Positions 7,598 through 17,813 of a DNA stretch of 64,000 nt are shown piece after piece. The translations under genes and the position numbers were made by a program. The notes under the pieces are model-generated. The model saw only the letters and a program-made list of their open reading frames with translations. It made no database searches and had not been told where the DNA came from. How positions within the stretch are numbered: position 1 is the stretch's first letter; the number at the start of each line of letters is the position of its first letter. The DNA comes from Enterobacter ludwigii. Its GTDB lineage: Bacteria > Pseudomonadota > Gammaproteobacteria > Enterobacterales > Enterobacteriaceae. The DNA lies in the NCBI GenBank assembly GCA_900068845.1, contig CEFQ01000005.1:124001-188000 (forward strand). Reading direction: 5' to 3'.

Positions 7598-8404
7598 ATG
7601 CGCCTGGCTATCCTGTTACTTGTTGGTCTTTTCAGTTTTAACCACACAGCACATGCCGATGATGAAGACGGGCCAAGCCCGGAAGACATCAAAACGTTGT
7701 TCTTTGGCAAAGATCACCGTCAGGCGATCAGCGACGTAAGCGCCGCGCCCTGGGATGCTATTGGTCAGTTAGAGACCGAAAGCGGTAATCTCTGCACTGC
7801 CACGCTGATTTCTGCCCATCTGGCGTTGACCGCCGGACACTGTTTACTGGCTCCACCCGGCAAGTTTGATAAACCGGTGGCGCTGCGTTTTATGGCCAGC
7901 GCGAAAGGCTGGCGCTATGAGATTCATGATATTGATGCGCGCGTTGAACCCTCTTTAGCGCGCCGGTTGCAGGCGGACGGCGAAGGCTGGATTGTGCCAC
8001 CGGGTGCCGCACCGTACGATTATGGGCTGGTTATATTGCATAACCCGCCGTCCGGTATTGTGCCGATTCCGCTGTTTGAGGGTTCGCGTGGCGATTTGAC
8101 CGCAGCGTTAAAAACCACAGAGCGCAAAGTGACACAGGCGGGGTATCCTGCCGATCATCTGGATACGCTCTATTCGCACAGCGATTGTGTGGTTACCGGC
8201 TGGGCACAGCGTGCGGTGTTATCGCACCAGTGCGATACGCTGCCGGGCGACAGCGGTTCACCGCTGCTGTTGAAGAACGGCGATGAGTGGCAGTTAATTG
8301 CGGTGCAAAGCTCAGCACCGGCACCGGCCGATCGTTACCGCGCCGATAACCGCGCGATTGCGGTGCCGTCGTTTAAAGATAAGCTGGAAGAGTTGGCGCA
8401 GTAA
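7598..8404 (+). CDS. ydgD: YdgD, exported trypsin-like serine protease
   Basis: A 268-residue protein with a signal peptide ([20 protein letters not shown], cleavage after about residue 20). The chymotrypsin-fold triad is complete: H81 in LTAGHC, D141 in YDYGLVIL and S219 in [10 protein letters not shown], so it should be an active periplasmic protease. Cysteines flank the His and the active-site Ser regions and probably form disulfides. Length and position next to asr-ydgU agree with E. coli YdgD (273). The substrate is unknown. GAGAG lies 6 bases before the ATG. It converges on hrpA across a 280-bp spacer. Confidence 0.9.
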   Translation: MRLAILLLVGLFSFNHTAHADDEDGPSPEDIKTLFFGKDHRQAISDVSAAPWDAIGQLETESGNLCTATLISAHLALTAGHCLLAPPGKFDKPVALRFMASAKGWRYEIHDIDARVEPSLARRLQADGEGWIVPPGAAPYDYGLVILHNPPSGIVPIPLFEGSRGDLTAALKTTERKVTQAGYPADHLDTLYSHSDCVVTGWAQRAVLSHQCDTLPGDSGSPLLLKNGDEWQLIAVQSSAPAPADRYRADNRAIAVPSFKDKLEELAQ

Positions 8405-8550
8405 GATGCCGTCTTCAAACGTGCGTTTCAGTCGAAAAAGGCGGGCGTTGCGTAAAGACGGCGTGAATACATCCCTGTAGCCTCGACCGTCGGTTACTCG
8501 CCTCGTCCCTGAGGATCGCCCACTTTGTGGGCCAACGCTACGCGTTGTTC

Positions 8551-8571
8551 AAAAACGCTCCCGGCGTTTTT
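8551..8571. terminator. Bidirectional terminator between ydgD and hrpA
   Basis: AAAAACGC-TCCCG-GCGTTTTT: 8-bp perfect stem with A-run on one side and T-run on the other, able to stop transcription from both convergent genes. Confidence 0.75.
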
Positions 8572-8644
8572 GTTCCTGCGGCGGACGCTTTACTCCACTG
8601 CCCACCTTTTTCTCCTTAATGTGATATTGATGCCCGCTTTCGTA

Positions 8645-8666
8645 GGGTCGCCATTCATGGCGACCC
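8645..8666. repeat. 22-bp intergenic palindrome, copy 1
   Basis: Perfect inverted repeat with 10-bp arms GGGTCGCCAT/ATGGCGACCC around TC, preceded by CGTA. The same element is found downstream of fabI (47259-47280) and, inverted with one change, downstream of pspF (40606-40630). Always intergenic at gene ends, like REP/BIME elements. Confidence 0.85.
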
Positions 8667-8683
8667 GCTAACAGGCGAATCGC

Positions 8684-11600
8684 CTAACTCAACTGCTCCA
8701 TCGCCTGCAAAATACGTTTATCCGAAATCGGATAAGGCGTACCCAACTGCTGTGCGAAATAGCTAATCCTTAGCTCCTCCAGCATCCAGCGAATCGCCTG
8801 TACGTCGGCATCATCCTGACGCTGCGGCGGCAATTTGTTGCGCCACGCTTGCCATGCCTGCTCTACCGCCTGCACTTTCAGCATGCGCGCACGGTCGCTG
8901 TGAGGATCCACTGGCAGTTTCTCGAGGCGGCGCTCAATCCCTTGCAGGTAGCGCAGCGTATCACCGAGACGCGACCAACCGTTGCCTGTCACGAAACCGC
9001 GGTACACTAAGCCATTCATTTGCGCTTTGATATCGCCTAACGCCAGCGCCAGCGACATATCCACGCGTCCCTTCAGGAACTTATTGATGTTGAACACACA
9101 GGTCAGAATCTGTTCGACCTGTTTAGCAATGGTGACCACGGTTTCATTCAAATCGGCACGCACTTTATCGCGCAGCTGTTCGAAGTTCTCCTGCTGCCAC
9201 GCCGGACCGCCCGCCTCCGCCATCAGCTTATCCACACCGCAGGCGATACAGTCATCTATCAGTTCCAGTACTTTGCCGTACGGATTGAAGTACAAGCCAA
9301 GCTTGGCTTTGTTGGGTAACTTCTCGTGCAAATACTTGGTCGGCGATGGGATGTTGAGCAGCAGCAAGCGACGCTGGCCGCGCCACATCATCTTCTGCTG
9401 TTCCACTTCGTTATCAAACAGGCGGATCGCTACACTATCTTTCTCATCGACCAACGCAGGCCAGGCTTTAACCTGATAGCTGCCACGTTTTTGCTCATAG
9501 CTTTGTGGTAAATCGCCAAAACTCCAGATGTGCAACCCGCTCTGCTCTAAACCATCGTCGGCCACTTTCGACAGCGTTTCCTGCACCTTGCCCTTCAGCA
9601 ACAGTTTGAGCTGATGCAGGTTTTTCCCTTCCTGCAGCTTACGATTGTGCTCGTCTACCACGCGGAAGGTCATTTTGAGGTGATCGGGCACCTGATCCCA
9701 CTGCCAGGCTTCACGGTCAATGGTGACGCCGGTCATGCGGCGGAATTCGCGTTCCAGCGCATCCAGCAATGGCAATTCCAGTGCGGTGACGCGGCCAAGA
9801 AACGCTTCAGCGTAGTTAGGCGCAGGCACAAGATTGCGGCGCACCGGCTTTGGCAGCGATTTGATCAAGGCGATAACCAGCTCGCGGCGTACGCCAGGAA
9901 TCTGCCACTCAAAACCGGATTCATCGATTTGGTTCAGCAGCGGCAGCGGAATATGAACCGTCACGCCATCCGCATCCGCGCCGGGTTCAAATTGGTAGCT
10001 CAGCTTGAGTTTCAGGTTGCCCTGATGCCAGAAGTTGGGGTAATCAAGCTGGCTGACTTTGTCGGCACCGTCTTTGATCAGCATCTGCTTATCAAAGCTC
10101 AGCAAGTCGGGATTCTCTTTGCTGGCCTGCTTCCACCACGTATCAAAATGGCGCGCCGATACGACATCGCTGCCGATGCGGCGATCGTAGAAAGCAAACA
10201 GCGTTTCGTCATCGACCAGAATGTCGCGACGGCGCGATTTGTGCTCCAGATCTTCGATTTCGCTGCGCAGTTTCAGGTTATTGCGGAAGAATGCGTGACG
10301 CGTCTGCCAATCGCCCTCCACCAGCGCATGACGGATAAACAGTTCACGGCTCAGTTGGGGATCGATGCGGCTGTAGTTGACCTTACGCGCCTGGACAATC
10401 GCCAGGCCGTAAAGCGTCACTTTTTCCGTTGCCATCACCGCGCCCTGCGCTTTTTCCCAATGCGGTTCACTGTAGCTGCGCTTGATCAGATGCTGCGCCA
10501 GCGGCTCGATCCACTCGGGATCGATACGCGCGGCGACGCGGCCCCATAAGCGACTGGTTTCCACCAGTTCCGCTACCATGGTCCACTTCGGCGGCTTCTT
10601 AAACAGACCAGAACCCGGAAAGATGGAAAAGCGTGCATTGCGCGCGCCGGTAAATTCCTGCTTCTCGTTATCTTTCTGCCCAATATGCGATAGCAAGCCG
10701 GTAAGCAAAGCGCAGTGCACTTCACGATAAGGCGCAGGTTCACTGTTGACCGGCATACCTTGTTCCCGCACCACCTGACGCAGCTGAGTGTAGATATCCT
10801 GCCATTCGCGCACGCGCAGATAGTTAAGAAATTCGGTTTTACATAGGCGGCGGAAGTGATTGCTGGAGAGCGCTTTTTGCTGCTCCTGCAGGTAGTTCCA
10901 CAGATTCACGAAGGCAAGAAAATCGGACTCTTTATCGGCAAAGCGGCGATGCTTCTCATCAGAGGCCTGCTGCTTGTCAGAGGGACGCTCGCGCGGATCC
11001 TGAATCGACAGCGCGGCGGTGATGATCATCGCTTCACGCACGCAGCCAAATTTTTGCGCTTCCAGCACCATGCGCGCCATGCGCGGGTCCACCGGCAGTT
11101 GGGCCAGCTGGCGTCCCGACGGCGTTAGCTTGTAGGTTTCGTCGTCACTCAGCGTGATAGCGCCCAGCTCTTCCAGCAGGCGCACGCCATCCTGAATGTT
11201 ACGTTTATCCGGCGCTTCCACAAACGGGAAGGCGGCGATATCGCCCAGTCCCAGCGCGGTCATCTGCAGAATGACCGATGCGAGGTTGGTGCGCAGAATT
11301 TCCGGATCGGTAAATTCCGGGCGGCTGAGGAAATCATCCTCGGAATAGAGACGAATACAGATACCTTCCGACACACGTCCGCAGCGCCCTTTGCGCTGAT
11401 TGGCTGACGCCTGCGAAATCGGCTCAATCGGCAGCCGCTGCACTTTGGTACGGAAGCTATAGCGGCTGATACGCGCATTGCCGGGATCGATAACGTATTT
11501 AATGCCGGGCACGGTGAGCGAGGTTTCCGCCACGTTAGTGGCCAGCACGATGCGGCGGCCGCTGTGCGACTGGAACACGCGGTTTTGCTCGGCGTTTGAC

Positions 11601-12580
11601 AGACGCGCATACAGCGGCAGAATTTCGGTGTGTGGGATATCGCGCTTCATTAGTGCATCGGCGGTATCGCGAATTTCACGCTCGCCACTCATGAAGATCA
11701 GGATGTCGCCGCGACTTTCCTGGCCCAGCTCATCCACCGCATCAAAAATGGCCTGCAGCTGATCGCGATCGGTGTCGTCAGCATCTTCCACCATCGGGCG
11801 ATAACGCACTTCCACCGGATAGGTGCGGCCAGAAACTTCAATCACTGGCGCGTTATGGAAATGACGCGAGAAGCGCTGCGGATCGATTGTCGCCGAAGTA
11901 ATAATGACTTTCAGATCCGGGCGGCGCGGGAGTAATTCGCGCAAATAGCCAAGCAGAAAATCGATGTTGAGGCTGCGTTCGTGCGCTTCATCAATAATGA
12001 TGGTGTCGTATTGCAGCAACAGGCGATCTTGCTGGATCTCCGCCAGCAAGATCCCGTCGGTCATTAACTTGACCTGCGTGGTTTCGCTGACCTGATCGTT
12101 AAAGCGCACCTTGTAGCCGATGGTGCCGCCCAGCGAGGTTTCCAGCTCATCCGCAATGCGATTGGCCACGGTGCGCGCCGCCAGACGACGTGGCTGGGTG
12201 TGACCAATCAGCCCTTTTACGCCACGTCCCAGCGCCAGACAGATTTTCGGCAGCTGCGTGGTTTTACCCGAACCGGTTTCCCCCGCCACAATCACCACCT
12301 GATGCGCGCTAATCGCATCGGCAATGTCTTGCTGCTTTTGGCTGACCGGCAGGTTTTCCGGGAAAGTGATACGCGGTGTGGCGGCTTTACGCTGCGCAAG
12401 GCGCTGCTCGGCAGCGACAAATTCCGGCTCCAGTTCAGCCACAATGCCCTGCTGCGCCGCAGGATTTTTCACCTTCGCTGCGCCCAGTAATCGACGTCGC
12501 AGACGTTGACTGTCGCGCAGCATCAGATTATCGAGCCGCGGCCAAAGGGAGGCTATAGGTGAAGAGACGGATGATGACAT
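8684..12580 (-). CDS. hrpA: HrpA, DEAH-box ATP-dependent RNA helicase
   Basis: A 1298-residue helicase (E. coli HrpA 1300). Walker A GETGSGKT at 100-107, DEAH at 197-200, SAT motif III (IITSATID) and the motif VI region QRKGRCGRVSEG are all visible; helicase-associated and OB-fold regions follow, then the long HrpA-specific C-terminal domain. HrpA resolves stalled or collided ribosomes in an ATP-dependent way and affects fimbrial mRNA processing in E. coli. The GGTAACGC leader gives only a weak ribosome-binding site for the ATG at 12580. Transcribed away from azoR, as in E. coli. Confidence 0.97.
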   Translation of the reverse strand: MSSSVSSPIASLWPRLDNLMLRDSQRLRRRLLGAAKVKNPAAQQGIVAELEPEFVAAEQRLAQRKAATPRITFPENLPVSQKQQDIADAISAHQVVIVAGETGSGKTTQLPKICLALGRGVKGLIGHTQPRRLAARTVANRIADELETSLGGTIGYKVRFNDQVSETTQVKLMTDGILLAEIQQDRLLLQYDTIIIDEAHERSLNIDFLLGYLRELLPRRPDLKVIITSATIDPQRFSRHFHNAPVIEVSGRTYPVEVRYRPMVEDADDTDRDQLQAIFDAVDELGQESRGDILIFMSGEREIRDTADALMKRDIPHTEILPLYARLSNAEQNRVFQSHSGRRIVLATNVAETSLTVPGIKYVIDPGNARISRYSFRTKVQRLPIEPISQASANQRKGRCGRVSEGICIRLYSEDDFLSRPEFTDPEILRTNLASVILQMTALGLGDIAAFPFVEAPDKRNIQDGVRLLEELGAITLSDDETYKLTPSGRQLAQLPVDPRMARMVLEAQKFGCVREAMIITAALSIQDPRERPSDKQQASDEKHRRFADKESDFLAFVNLWNYLQEQQKALSSNHFRRLCKTEFLNYLRVREWQDIYTQLRQVVREQGMPVNSEPAPYREVHCALLTGLLSHIGQKDNEKQEFTGARNARFSIFPGSGLFKKPPKWTMVAELVETSRLWGRVAARIDPEWIEPLAQHLIKRSYSEPHWEKAQGAVMATEKVTLYGLAIVQARKVNYSRIDPQLSRELFIRHALVEGDWQTRHAFFRNNLKLRSEIEDLEHKSRRRDILVDDETLFAFYDRRIGSDVVSARHFDTWWKQASKENPDLLSFDKQMLIKDGADKVSQLDYPNFWHQGNLKLKLSYQFEPGADADGVTVHIPLPLLNQIDESGFEWQIPGVRRELVIALIKSLPKPVRRNLVPAPNYAEAFLGRVTALELPLLDALEREFRRMTGVTIDREAWQWDQVPDHLKMTFRVVDEHNRKLQEGKNLHQLKLLLKGKVQETLSKVADDGLEQSGLHIWSFGDLPQSYEQKRGSYQVKAWPALVDEKDSVAIRLFDNEVEQQKMMWRGQRRLLLLNIPSPTKYLHEKLPNKAKLGLYFNPYGKVLELIDDCIACGVDKLMAEAGGPAWQQENFEQLRDKVRADLNETVVTIAKQVEQILTCVFNINKFLKGRVDMSLALALGDIKAQMNGLVYRGFVTGNGWSRLGDTLRYLQGIERRLEKLPVDPHSDRARMLKVQAVEQAWQAWRNKLPPQRQDDADVQAIRWMLEELRISYFAQQLGTPYPISDKRILQAMEQLS

Positions 12581-12703
12581 AGCGATGCGTTACCTGTTGT
12601 TACAGCGGCCGGATGATTTTCCGGCGGATTCAAGCAATTAATGGTCGGCATCATAGCACAAATTGGAACACCTGCCTGAACGGCACGTGCGAGGTTATTC
12701 AAT

Positions 12704-12728
12704 TATTTCGAACATAGATCTCGAAATA
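12704..12728. promoter_or_regulatory. Operator-like dyad in the hrpA-azoR intergenic region
   Basis: TATTTCGA-N9-TCGAAATA is a perfect 8-bp inverted repeat whose centre is about 95 bp before the azoR ATG. A possible azoR promoter follows (TTTTAC at 12735, TACAGT at 12758, 17-bp spacer), placing the dyad just upstream of -35. The binding protein is not identified. Confidence 0.45.
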
Positions 12729-12775
12729 TTGCGCTTTTACCTCGCGGGCTAACTCCGTACAGTGTAAAGCATTGA

Positions 12776-13411
<636 letters not shown>

Positions 13412-13464
13412 TCATTTTTGAACGTGATGAATGCCCACCCATAATGGGCATGACGCTATCTTTT

Positions 13465-13490
13465 GCCGGGCCTGAGCGCCCGGCTTTTTT
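13465..13490 (+). terminator. Terminator after azoR
   Basis: GCCGGGC/GCCCGGC stem (13465-13471, 13478-13484) followed by six T. A second hairpin, ATGCCCA/TGGGCAT, lies just upstream at about 13430-13450. Confidence 0.9.
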
Positions 13491-13497
13491 ATGCGCA

Positions 13498-13821
13498 TTA
13501 TTTTTTCAGCCACAGCCCATTAATGCCGCGCACATACTCGCCGCTGCCCGCGCGATTCACCAGCTTCTCGCCGGCAATGCGTGCCACTTCGCTGGCGGTA
13601 AGGTTGTTTTGCTGCGCCACACGCTGATACTGCTGCAGGCGCCCTTCGTTGATGCGCTTCACCAGCGCCAGTGTTTCATCATCCTGCTGCCGCGCCGCCA
13701 CATAGCCGCTAAGCGTTTCGCCAACGCGCCCCTGTTGACGCGCATCATCCAGCGTGAGTGCCCAAGCCGAGGGCATGAGCAGCAGCGCCACAATCAGCGC
13801 GATCCCCTTGAGTTTCATCAT
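13498..13821 (-). CDS. ydbL: YdbL, DUF1318 periplasmic protein
   Basis: About 107 residues from the ATG at 13821 (a second ATG follows directly), chosen for the GAGGAT site just upstream. A signal peptide (MKLKGIALIVALLLMPSAWA) precedes a DUF1318 domain ending in GSGEYVRGINGLWLKK. Last gene of the ydbH-ynbE-ydbL operon. In E. coli YdbL is periplasmic and modulates YnbE-YdbH assembly in envelope lipid homeostasis. It starts 9 bases after the ynbE stop. Confidence 0.9.
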   Translation of the reverse strand: MMKLKGIALIVALLLMPSAWALTLDDARQQGRVGETLSGYVAARQQDDETLALVKRINEGRLQQYQRVAQQNNLTASEVARIAGEKLVNRAGSGEYVRGINGLWLKK

Positions 13822-13829
13822 GCTTATCC

Positions 13830-14018
13830 TCAAAACAGACCGCTCTGGTTCTTCAGCAGCGCTTCCACATCTTTATCCACCTTGATGTGAATTTCATGCT
13901 CGATCTTAACGTTCATATTGATAGTGATCGGCTCTTTCGGTGCGGCAACTTCAATGCGTGGCACGCAGCCGATCAGTGGCAGCCAGGCTGCCAGCACCAG
14001 TAATGCCCTGAGGCTCAT
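13830..14018 (-). CDS. ynbE: YnbE, small outer-membrane lipoprotein
   Basis: A 62-residue lipoprotein with lipobox LPLIGC (Cys about residue 18). The mature part is a short beta-prone segment (ITINMNVKIEHEIHIKVDKD) consistent with the reported strand-stacking of YnbE onto YdbH to bridge inner and outer membranes. Overlaps the ydbH stop by 4 bp, showing translational coupling. Role in lipid transport is known for the E. coli homologues and inferred here. Confidence 0.9.
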   Translation of the reverse strand: MSLRALLVLAAWLPLIGCVPRIEVAAPKEPITINMNVKIEHEIHIKVDKDVEALLKNQSGLF

Positions 14019-16633
14019 GATTGGGGATCCTTGTTCGAGGGTAAGGTGGCATTTTGCTCCACCCAGGATTGCAAATTATCGCCAAAGCGCAGGCTGCGCC
14101 ACAGCTGGAACAGATTTTCCTGATGCCGGTAGTTCAGGTTGACGGTCTGTCGGCGATTACTGAACTGGCTGACGCCTTTCACTTCCGATTGCATGACCAG
14201 ATTACCGACGTTATCCAGATCGAGCGTGGCCCATGAACGCGAAATTTCCATATAGCGCAGCCAATCCAGCGCTGCGCCGGCGGCAAAGTTATTGCTGACA
14301 ATTGCGTCCGCCATGTCTTTATCGAGACGGAACGTCAGCGGGCCACTGTTGGCGATCCAGCCCTTTTCAATCAGCCAGCGCGGATTATTTACCCACAACG
14401 GCAACTCACCATTCACCTTACCGGACATGGCAAACTGCTTGGGTTTAATCGCGGTGACCAGCTTGCTGAGATTGATCTCCTTCAGTGAGACGCGCGCCGC
14501 TTCGTGCTGCGGCATGCGTAACTCGGGCATGCTGACGTGTCCACCCAGCAGATCAAGATTCACGTTGCTCAGTGTTAACGGCTGCCGTTCCTGCCACGGA
14601 TAATGCCCCTGCAAATCGGCAGTGATGTTTTGCAATGAGAATTGATTTTTCACTTCGGCGATGCGCAGGGATACAGGACCGCGTCGGCCCAACTGCCATT
14701 GATGATCTTTCAGGCGGAACGGCAGCGAGAAATCGATGCCATTGATTTCACTGTCCGGCATCCACAGACTGCCGTTTTTCACCGTCCAGTGACCGCCAGC
14801 TTCAAAGCCCTGCTCGCTGGCCGCTGAGAATGCTACCTGCGCGCGCAGTTCGCCCGACTGAATGCGCATCTTCAAATCGCTGCTCAGCAGCGGCTGGAAC
14901 ACCGTCAACGACTGCGCTGGCCACCAGGCTTCGCCGCGCAGCCGTTCGCCATCCCAGCGGCCGTGCACGCGCACCGGGCCAATGTCCTGCGCCGTCAGCT
15001 GACCGCGCCAGATAAACTGGCTGGGATCGCTGCCTTTGGCTTCAACGTTGAGCTCTGACGGTGGCAGCCAGCCACCGTAGCTGAACTGCGTTTGACCGGA
15101 TTTTAACGTGAAGCCGCCGTTAAAAGCGGGATGCTGAGCATCGCGCTGCCAGCGCACCGGCGCATTTAACGTCAGGCGCGGCTTAGCGACTTGCACCATG
15201 CCATAAGCCAGCTGATCGAAACCGGTATTCAGGGTATCAAGGCTTAACAAGGTATCCTGCCAGCTTCCGGTGCCCTTCACATCCCATTTGGCGGTTAACG
15301 GCGCGATCATGCCGTCACCCCAATAGCGCCAGTTCCACACGCCGCTGTCCGGCCAGAAGTCCGTGGCGCGTCCATCAAGATGCAGTGTGAAACGGCCAAA
15401 ACTCGGATCGTGTGCTTTAAGTATCGCCTGCAGGCGCCCCTGAATCCCACGCGAGGCCACCGTCACGCCCGCCAAAGGCCAACGTGCCTCATCCACCTCC
15501 AGCGTCGAGAGTAAACGACCACGCAAACGCAGTAACGCGCCCGGCTTCATGATCAATTGCGGATCGGTCAGCATGCCGTGCAGCAAGCCGGGCATGCTGC
15601 CAAACAGCTGCAGATCGGCAAATTTGCTCTCGCCGGTCAACTGGAACGGCAAGGCGCTGTCGATCAAACTCAGTTTGCCGGGACCCACGCTCAACACCAG
15701 GTTGCCCTTGCCACCGCGCCCCTGGGTCAGCAGATTGAATCGCCCGCTGACCAGCGTGTTTTCCAGCCCTTGCTGCCAGTTTTCCAGCGTTAGTGCCATG
15801 CCACCCGACAGCGGCTGACCGGCCTGCGGCCAGCGCCACTGGCCTTGCGTGATGCGAATTTGCCGATCGTCAACCTGCCACGGCAGTTGCAGCAGCGGCT
15901 GATCGTCCTCCTGCTGTTTAACCGTCAGCGTACCTTGCTGTTGCTGCCAGTTGAGCGCCAGCGCCAACGGCTGCGGCCACTGCGCAACATTGAGGTCGGC
16001 GCTGAGTTCACCCGCAACGGGCAAGCCATCGGCAAAGGTAGGCAACGTCACATCGCCGTGCAGATTGAGCGGTTTGGGCAGTAAAGGATGACTGAGTTGC
16101 AGTTGGGCAATGTGCAGCATCTGGCCCTGTAAACGGGCATCGACGTTGAGATTGTCGCCCTGATAATGCAGCCGCTGCGCATCGTTATCTAAAGTGAGGT
16201 CTAAACGGCCGGCATATTGCTGCCACGGCAGGATGGTGATTTTTTTAAGCTGCACATCGGCGCCGGGCAACATTTTCTGCCAGTCGGCCAGGCTGCGCGG
16301 TGTGCCGCTTGCTTCGGTTTGTGGCAATGATTGCAGGCAGTCGCTGTTGAGTTGAACTTCACCTGCGCTGAGCTGCCAGCGCTTTTGCTGCCAGCCCAGC
16401 GCCGCATCGCTGACATTCGCCAGTTCGCAATCGCCCGCCAGATAGCGCACCGCCGGCAAATGCAGCGCGCCCTGATGCCAGCGTGGCGTCCCCTTGAGCT
16501 CCACGCGGGTATTTTCCGGCAGCCAGATACCGGCCAGGCGCGGTAACCACTGCGTGAGCGTCAGCAGCAATCCTAATAGCAGCAGTATCAGCGCCAGCAG
16601 CGCAGCAAGTGTTCGGCGAAGGCCACGCGTCAT
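14015..16633 (-). CDS. ydbH: YdbH, AsmA-like envelope lipid-bridge protein
   Basis: An 872-residue protein (E. coli YdbH 879) with one N-terminal membrane anchor (about 9-31, rich in Leu) and a long beta-strand-rich periplasmic part ending in the conserved DUF748-like C-terminus (YRHQENLFQLWRSLRFGD). It belongs to the AsmA-like group with TamB and YhdP, which carry glycerophospholipids between membranes along a hydrophobic groove. First gene of a tight three-gene operon with ynbE and ydbL. The ATG is well placed, but I see no clear regulatory site upstream. Confidence 0.93.
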   Translation of the reverse strand: MTRGLRRTLAALLALILLLLGLLLTLTQWLPRLAGIWLPENTRVELKGTPRWHQGALHLPAVRYLAGDCELANVSDAALGWQQKRWQLSAGEVQLNSDCLQSLPQTEASGTPRSLADWQKMLPGADVQLKKITILPWQQYAGRLDLTLDNDAQRLHYQGDNLNVDARLQGQMLHIAQLQLSHPLLPKPLNLHGDVTLPTFADGLPVAGELSADLNVAQWPQPLALALNWQQQQGTLTVKQQEDDQPLLQLPWQVDDRQIRITQGQWRWPQAGQPLSGGMALTLENWQQGLENTLVSGRFNLLTQGRGGKGNLVLSVGPGKLSLIDSALPFQLTGESKFADLQLFGSMPGLLHGMLTDPQLIMKPGALLRLRGRLLSTLEVDEARWPLAGVTVASRGIQGRLQAILKAHDPSFGRFTLHLDGRATDFWPDSGVWNWRYWGDGMIAPLTAKWDVKGTGSWQDTLLSLDTLNTGFDQLAYGMVQVAKPRLTLNAPVRWQRDAQHPAFNGGFTLKSGQTQFSYGGWLPPSELNVEAKGSDPSQFIWRGQLTAQDIGPVRVHGRWDGERLRGEAWWPAQSLTVFQPLLSSDLKMRIQSGELRAQVAFSAASEQGFEAGGHWTVKNGSLWMPDSEINGIDFSLPFRLKDHQWQLGRRGPVSLRIAEVKNQFSLQNITADLQGHYPWQERQPLTLSNVNLDLLGGHVSMPELRMPQHEAARVSLKEINLSKLVTAIKPKQFAMSGKVNGELPLWVNNPRWLIEKGWIANSGPLTFRLDKDMADAIVSNNFAAGAALDWLRYMEISRSWATLDLDNVGNLVMQSEVKGVSQFSNRRQTVNLNYRHQENLFQLWRSLRFGDNLQSWVEQNATLPSNKDPQS

Positions 16634-16804
16634 GGCAATTAACGTTCCTGTTCTTTACACAATCCTGACGAGGAGCCAAATGATGGCATGTTATGCCTGG
16701 CAAATGAAGGCGTTAGCTTCTTAGTCTGGCTGAAGAACAGCAAAATGACGCGGAAAACGTTATCCTATTAAGATACCGACGTTGCATTTTTCAGGAGCGA
16801 AACA

Positions 16805-17797
16805 ATGAAAGTTGCGGTTTATAGCACCAAGCATTACGACCAGAAATACCTCGAACACGTCAATGAGAGCTTTGGATTTGAGCTGCAGTTTTTTGACTTC
16901 CTGCTCACGCCCGCCACGGCAAAGAACGCGGCGGGCTGCGATGCGGTGTGCATTTTCGTCAATGATGATGCCAGCAAAGAGGTGCTGGAAGAGTTGGCGG
17001 CGTTAGGCGTTAAACACATCGCGTTGCGTTGCGCCGGCTTTAATAATGTCGATCTTGCCAGGGCGAAAGAGCTGGGTTTAAACGTGGTACGCGTGCCGGC
17101 TTATTCCCCGGAAGCGGTGGCCGAGCATGCGGTTGGTCTGATGATGACGCTTAATCGCCGCATTCACCGTGCCTATCAACGCACGCGGGATGCCAACTTT
17201 TCGCTGGATGGCTTAACCGGCTTTAACATGCACAACAAAACAGCGGGCGTGGTCGGCACCGGTAAAATCGGTATCGCGGCGATGCGCATCCTGAAAGGGT
17301 TTGGCATGCGCCTGCTGGCATTCGATCCATATCCAAGCCAGGCGGCACTGGAGCTGGGCGCAGAATATGTTGATCTTAAAACGCTGTTCGCCGAATCCGA
17401 TGTGATTACACTGCACTGTCCGCTCACGCCGGAAAACCACCATCTGCTCAACGCGCAAGCGTTTAGCCAAATGAAAGACGGCGTGATGATCATAAACACC
17501 AGCCGCGGCGGTTTAATTGACTCGCAGGCGGCCATTGATGCGCTTAAACAGCAAAAGATTGGTTCATTGGGCATGGATGTCTATGAAAACGAGCGCGATC
17601 TGTTCTTTGAAGACAAATCGAATGACGTGATTCAGGACGATGTGTTCCGTCGTCTGTCCGCCTGTCACAACGTGCTGTTCACCGGCCATCAGGCTTTCCT
17701 GACCGCCGAAGCGCTCACCGCGATTGCAGAAACCACGCTGAGCAACTTACAGCAGCTTGAACGCGGTGAAAACAGCCCGAATCAGGTGACCGCTTAA
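16805..17797 (+). CDS. ldhA: LdhA, fermentative D-lactate dehydrogenase
   Basis: A 330-residue cytoplasmic NAD-dependent 2-hydroxyacid dehydrogenase reducing pyruvate to D-lactate. The nucleotide-binding GTGKIG motif is near 150-155, followed by the conserved FDPYPS and the C-terminal segment H-Q-A-F-L-T-A-E-A with the catalytic His (about 296). Arg in NTSRGGLID and Glu in YENERD complete the catalytic set. AGGAG lies 7 bases before the ATG. It lies divergent from ydbH, as in E. coli; hslJ, which separates ldhA from ydbJ in E. coli, is missing. Confidence 0.97.
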   Translation: MKVAVYSTKHYDQKYLEHVNESFGFELQFFDFLLTPATAKNAAGCDAVCIFVNDDASKEVLEELAALGVKHIALRCAGFNNVDLARAKELGLNVVRVPAYSPEAVAEHAVGLMMTLNRRIHRAYQRTRDANFSLDGLTGFNMHNKTAGVVGTGKIGIAAMRILKGFGMRLLAFDPYPSQAALELGAEYVDLKTLFAESDVITLHCPLTPENHHLLNAQAFSQMKDGVMIINTSRGGLIDSQAAIDALKQQKIGSLGMDVYENERDLFFEDKSNDVIQDDVFRRLSACHNVLFTGHQAFLTAEALTAIAETTLSNLQQLERGENSPNQVTA

Positions 17798-17813
17798 CAC
17801 TTCTGCGCCTGCC

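Larger units (their letters stand above)
8405..8683. other. Intergenic spacer between ydgD and hrpA, hairpin-rich
   Basis: No convincing gene. It contains several short inverted repeats: GCCCAC/GTGGGC near 8517-8531, the bidirectional terminator at 8551-8571 and a 22-bp palindrome at 8645-8666. The stretch 8460-8500 (TACATCCCTGTAGCCTCGA) resembles intergenic repeats I associate with Erwinia/Pantoea genomes, but I cannot prove copy number from this window. Confidence 0.6.

Noticed and set aside
9614..10549. 311-residue open frame opposite hrpA
   Set aside because: Antisense to a conserved part of hrpA in a GC-rich gene; no recognisable domain or start signal.
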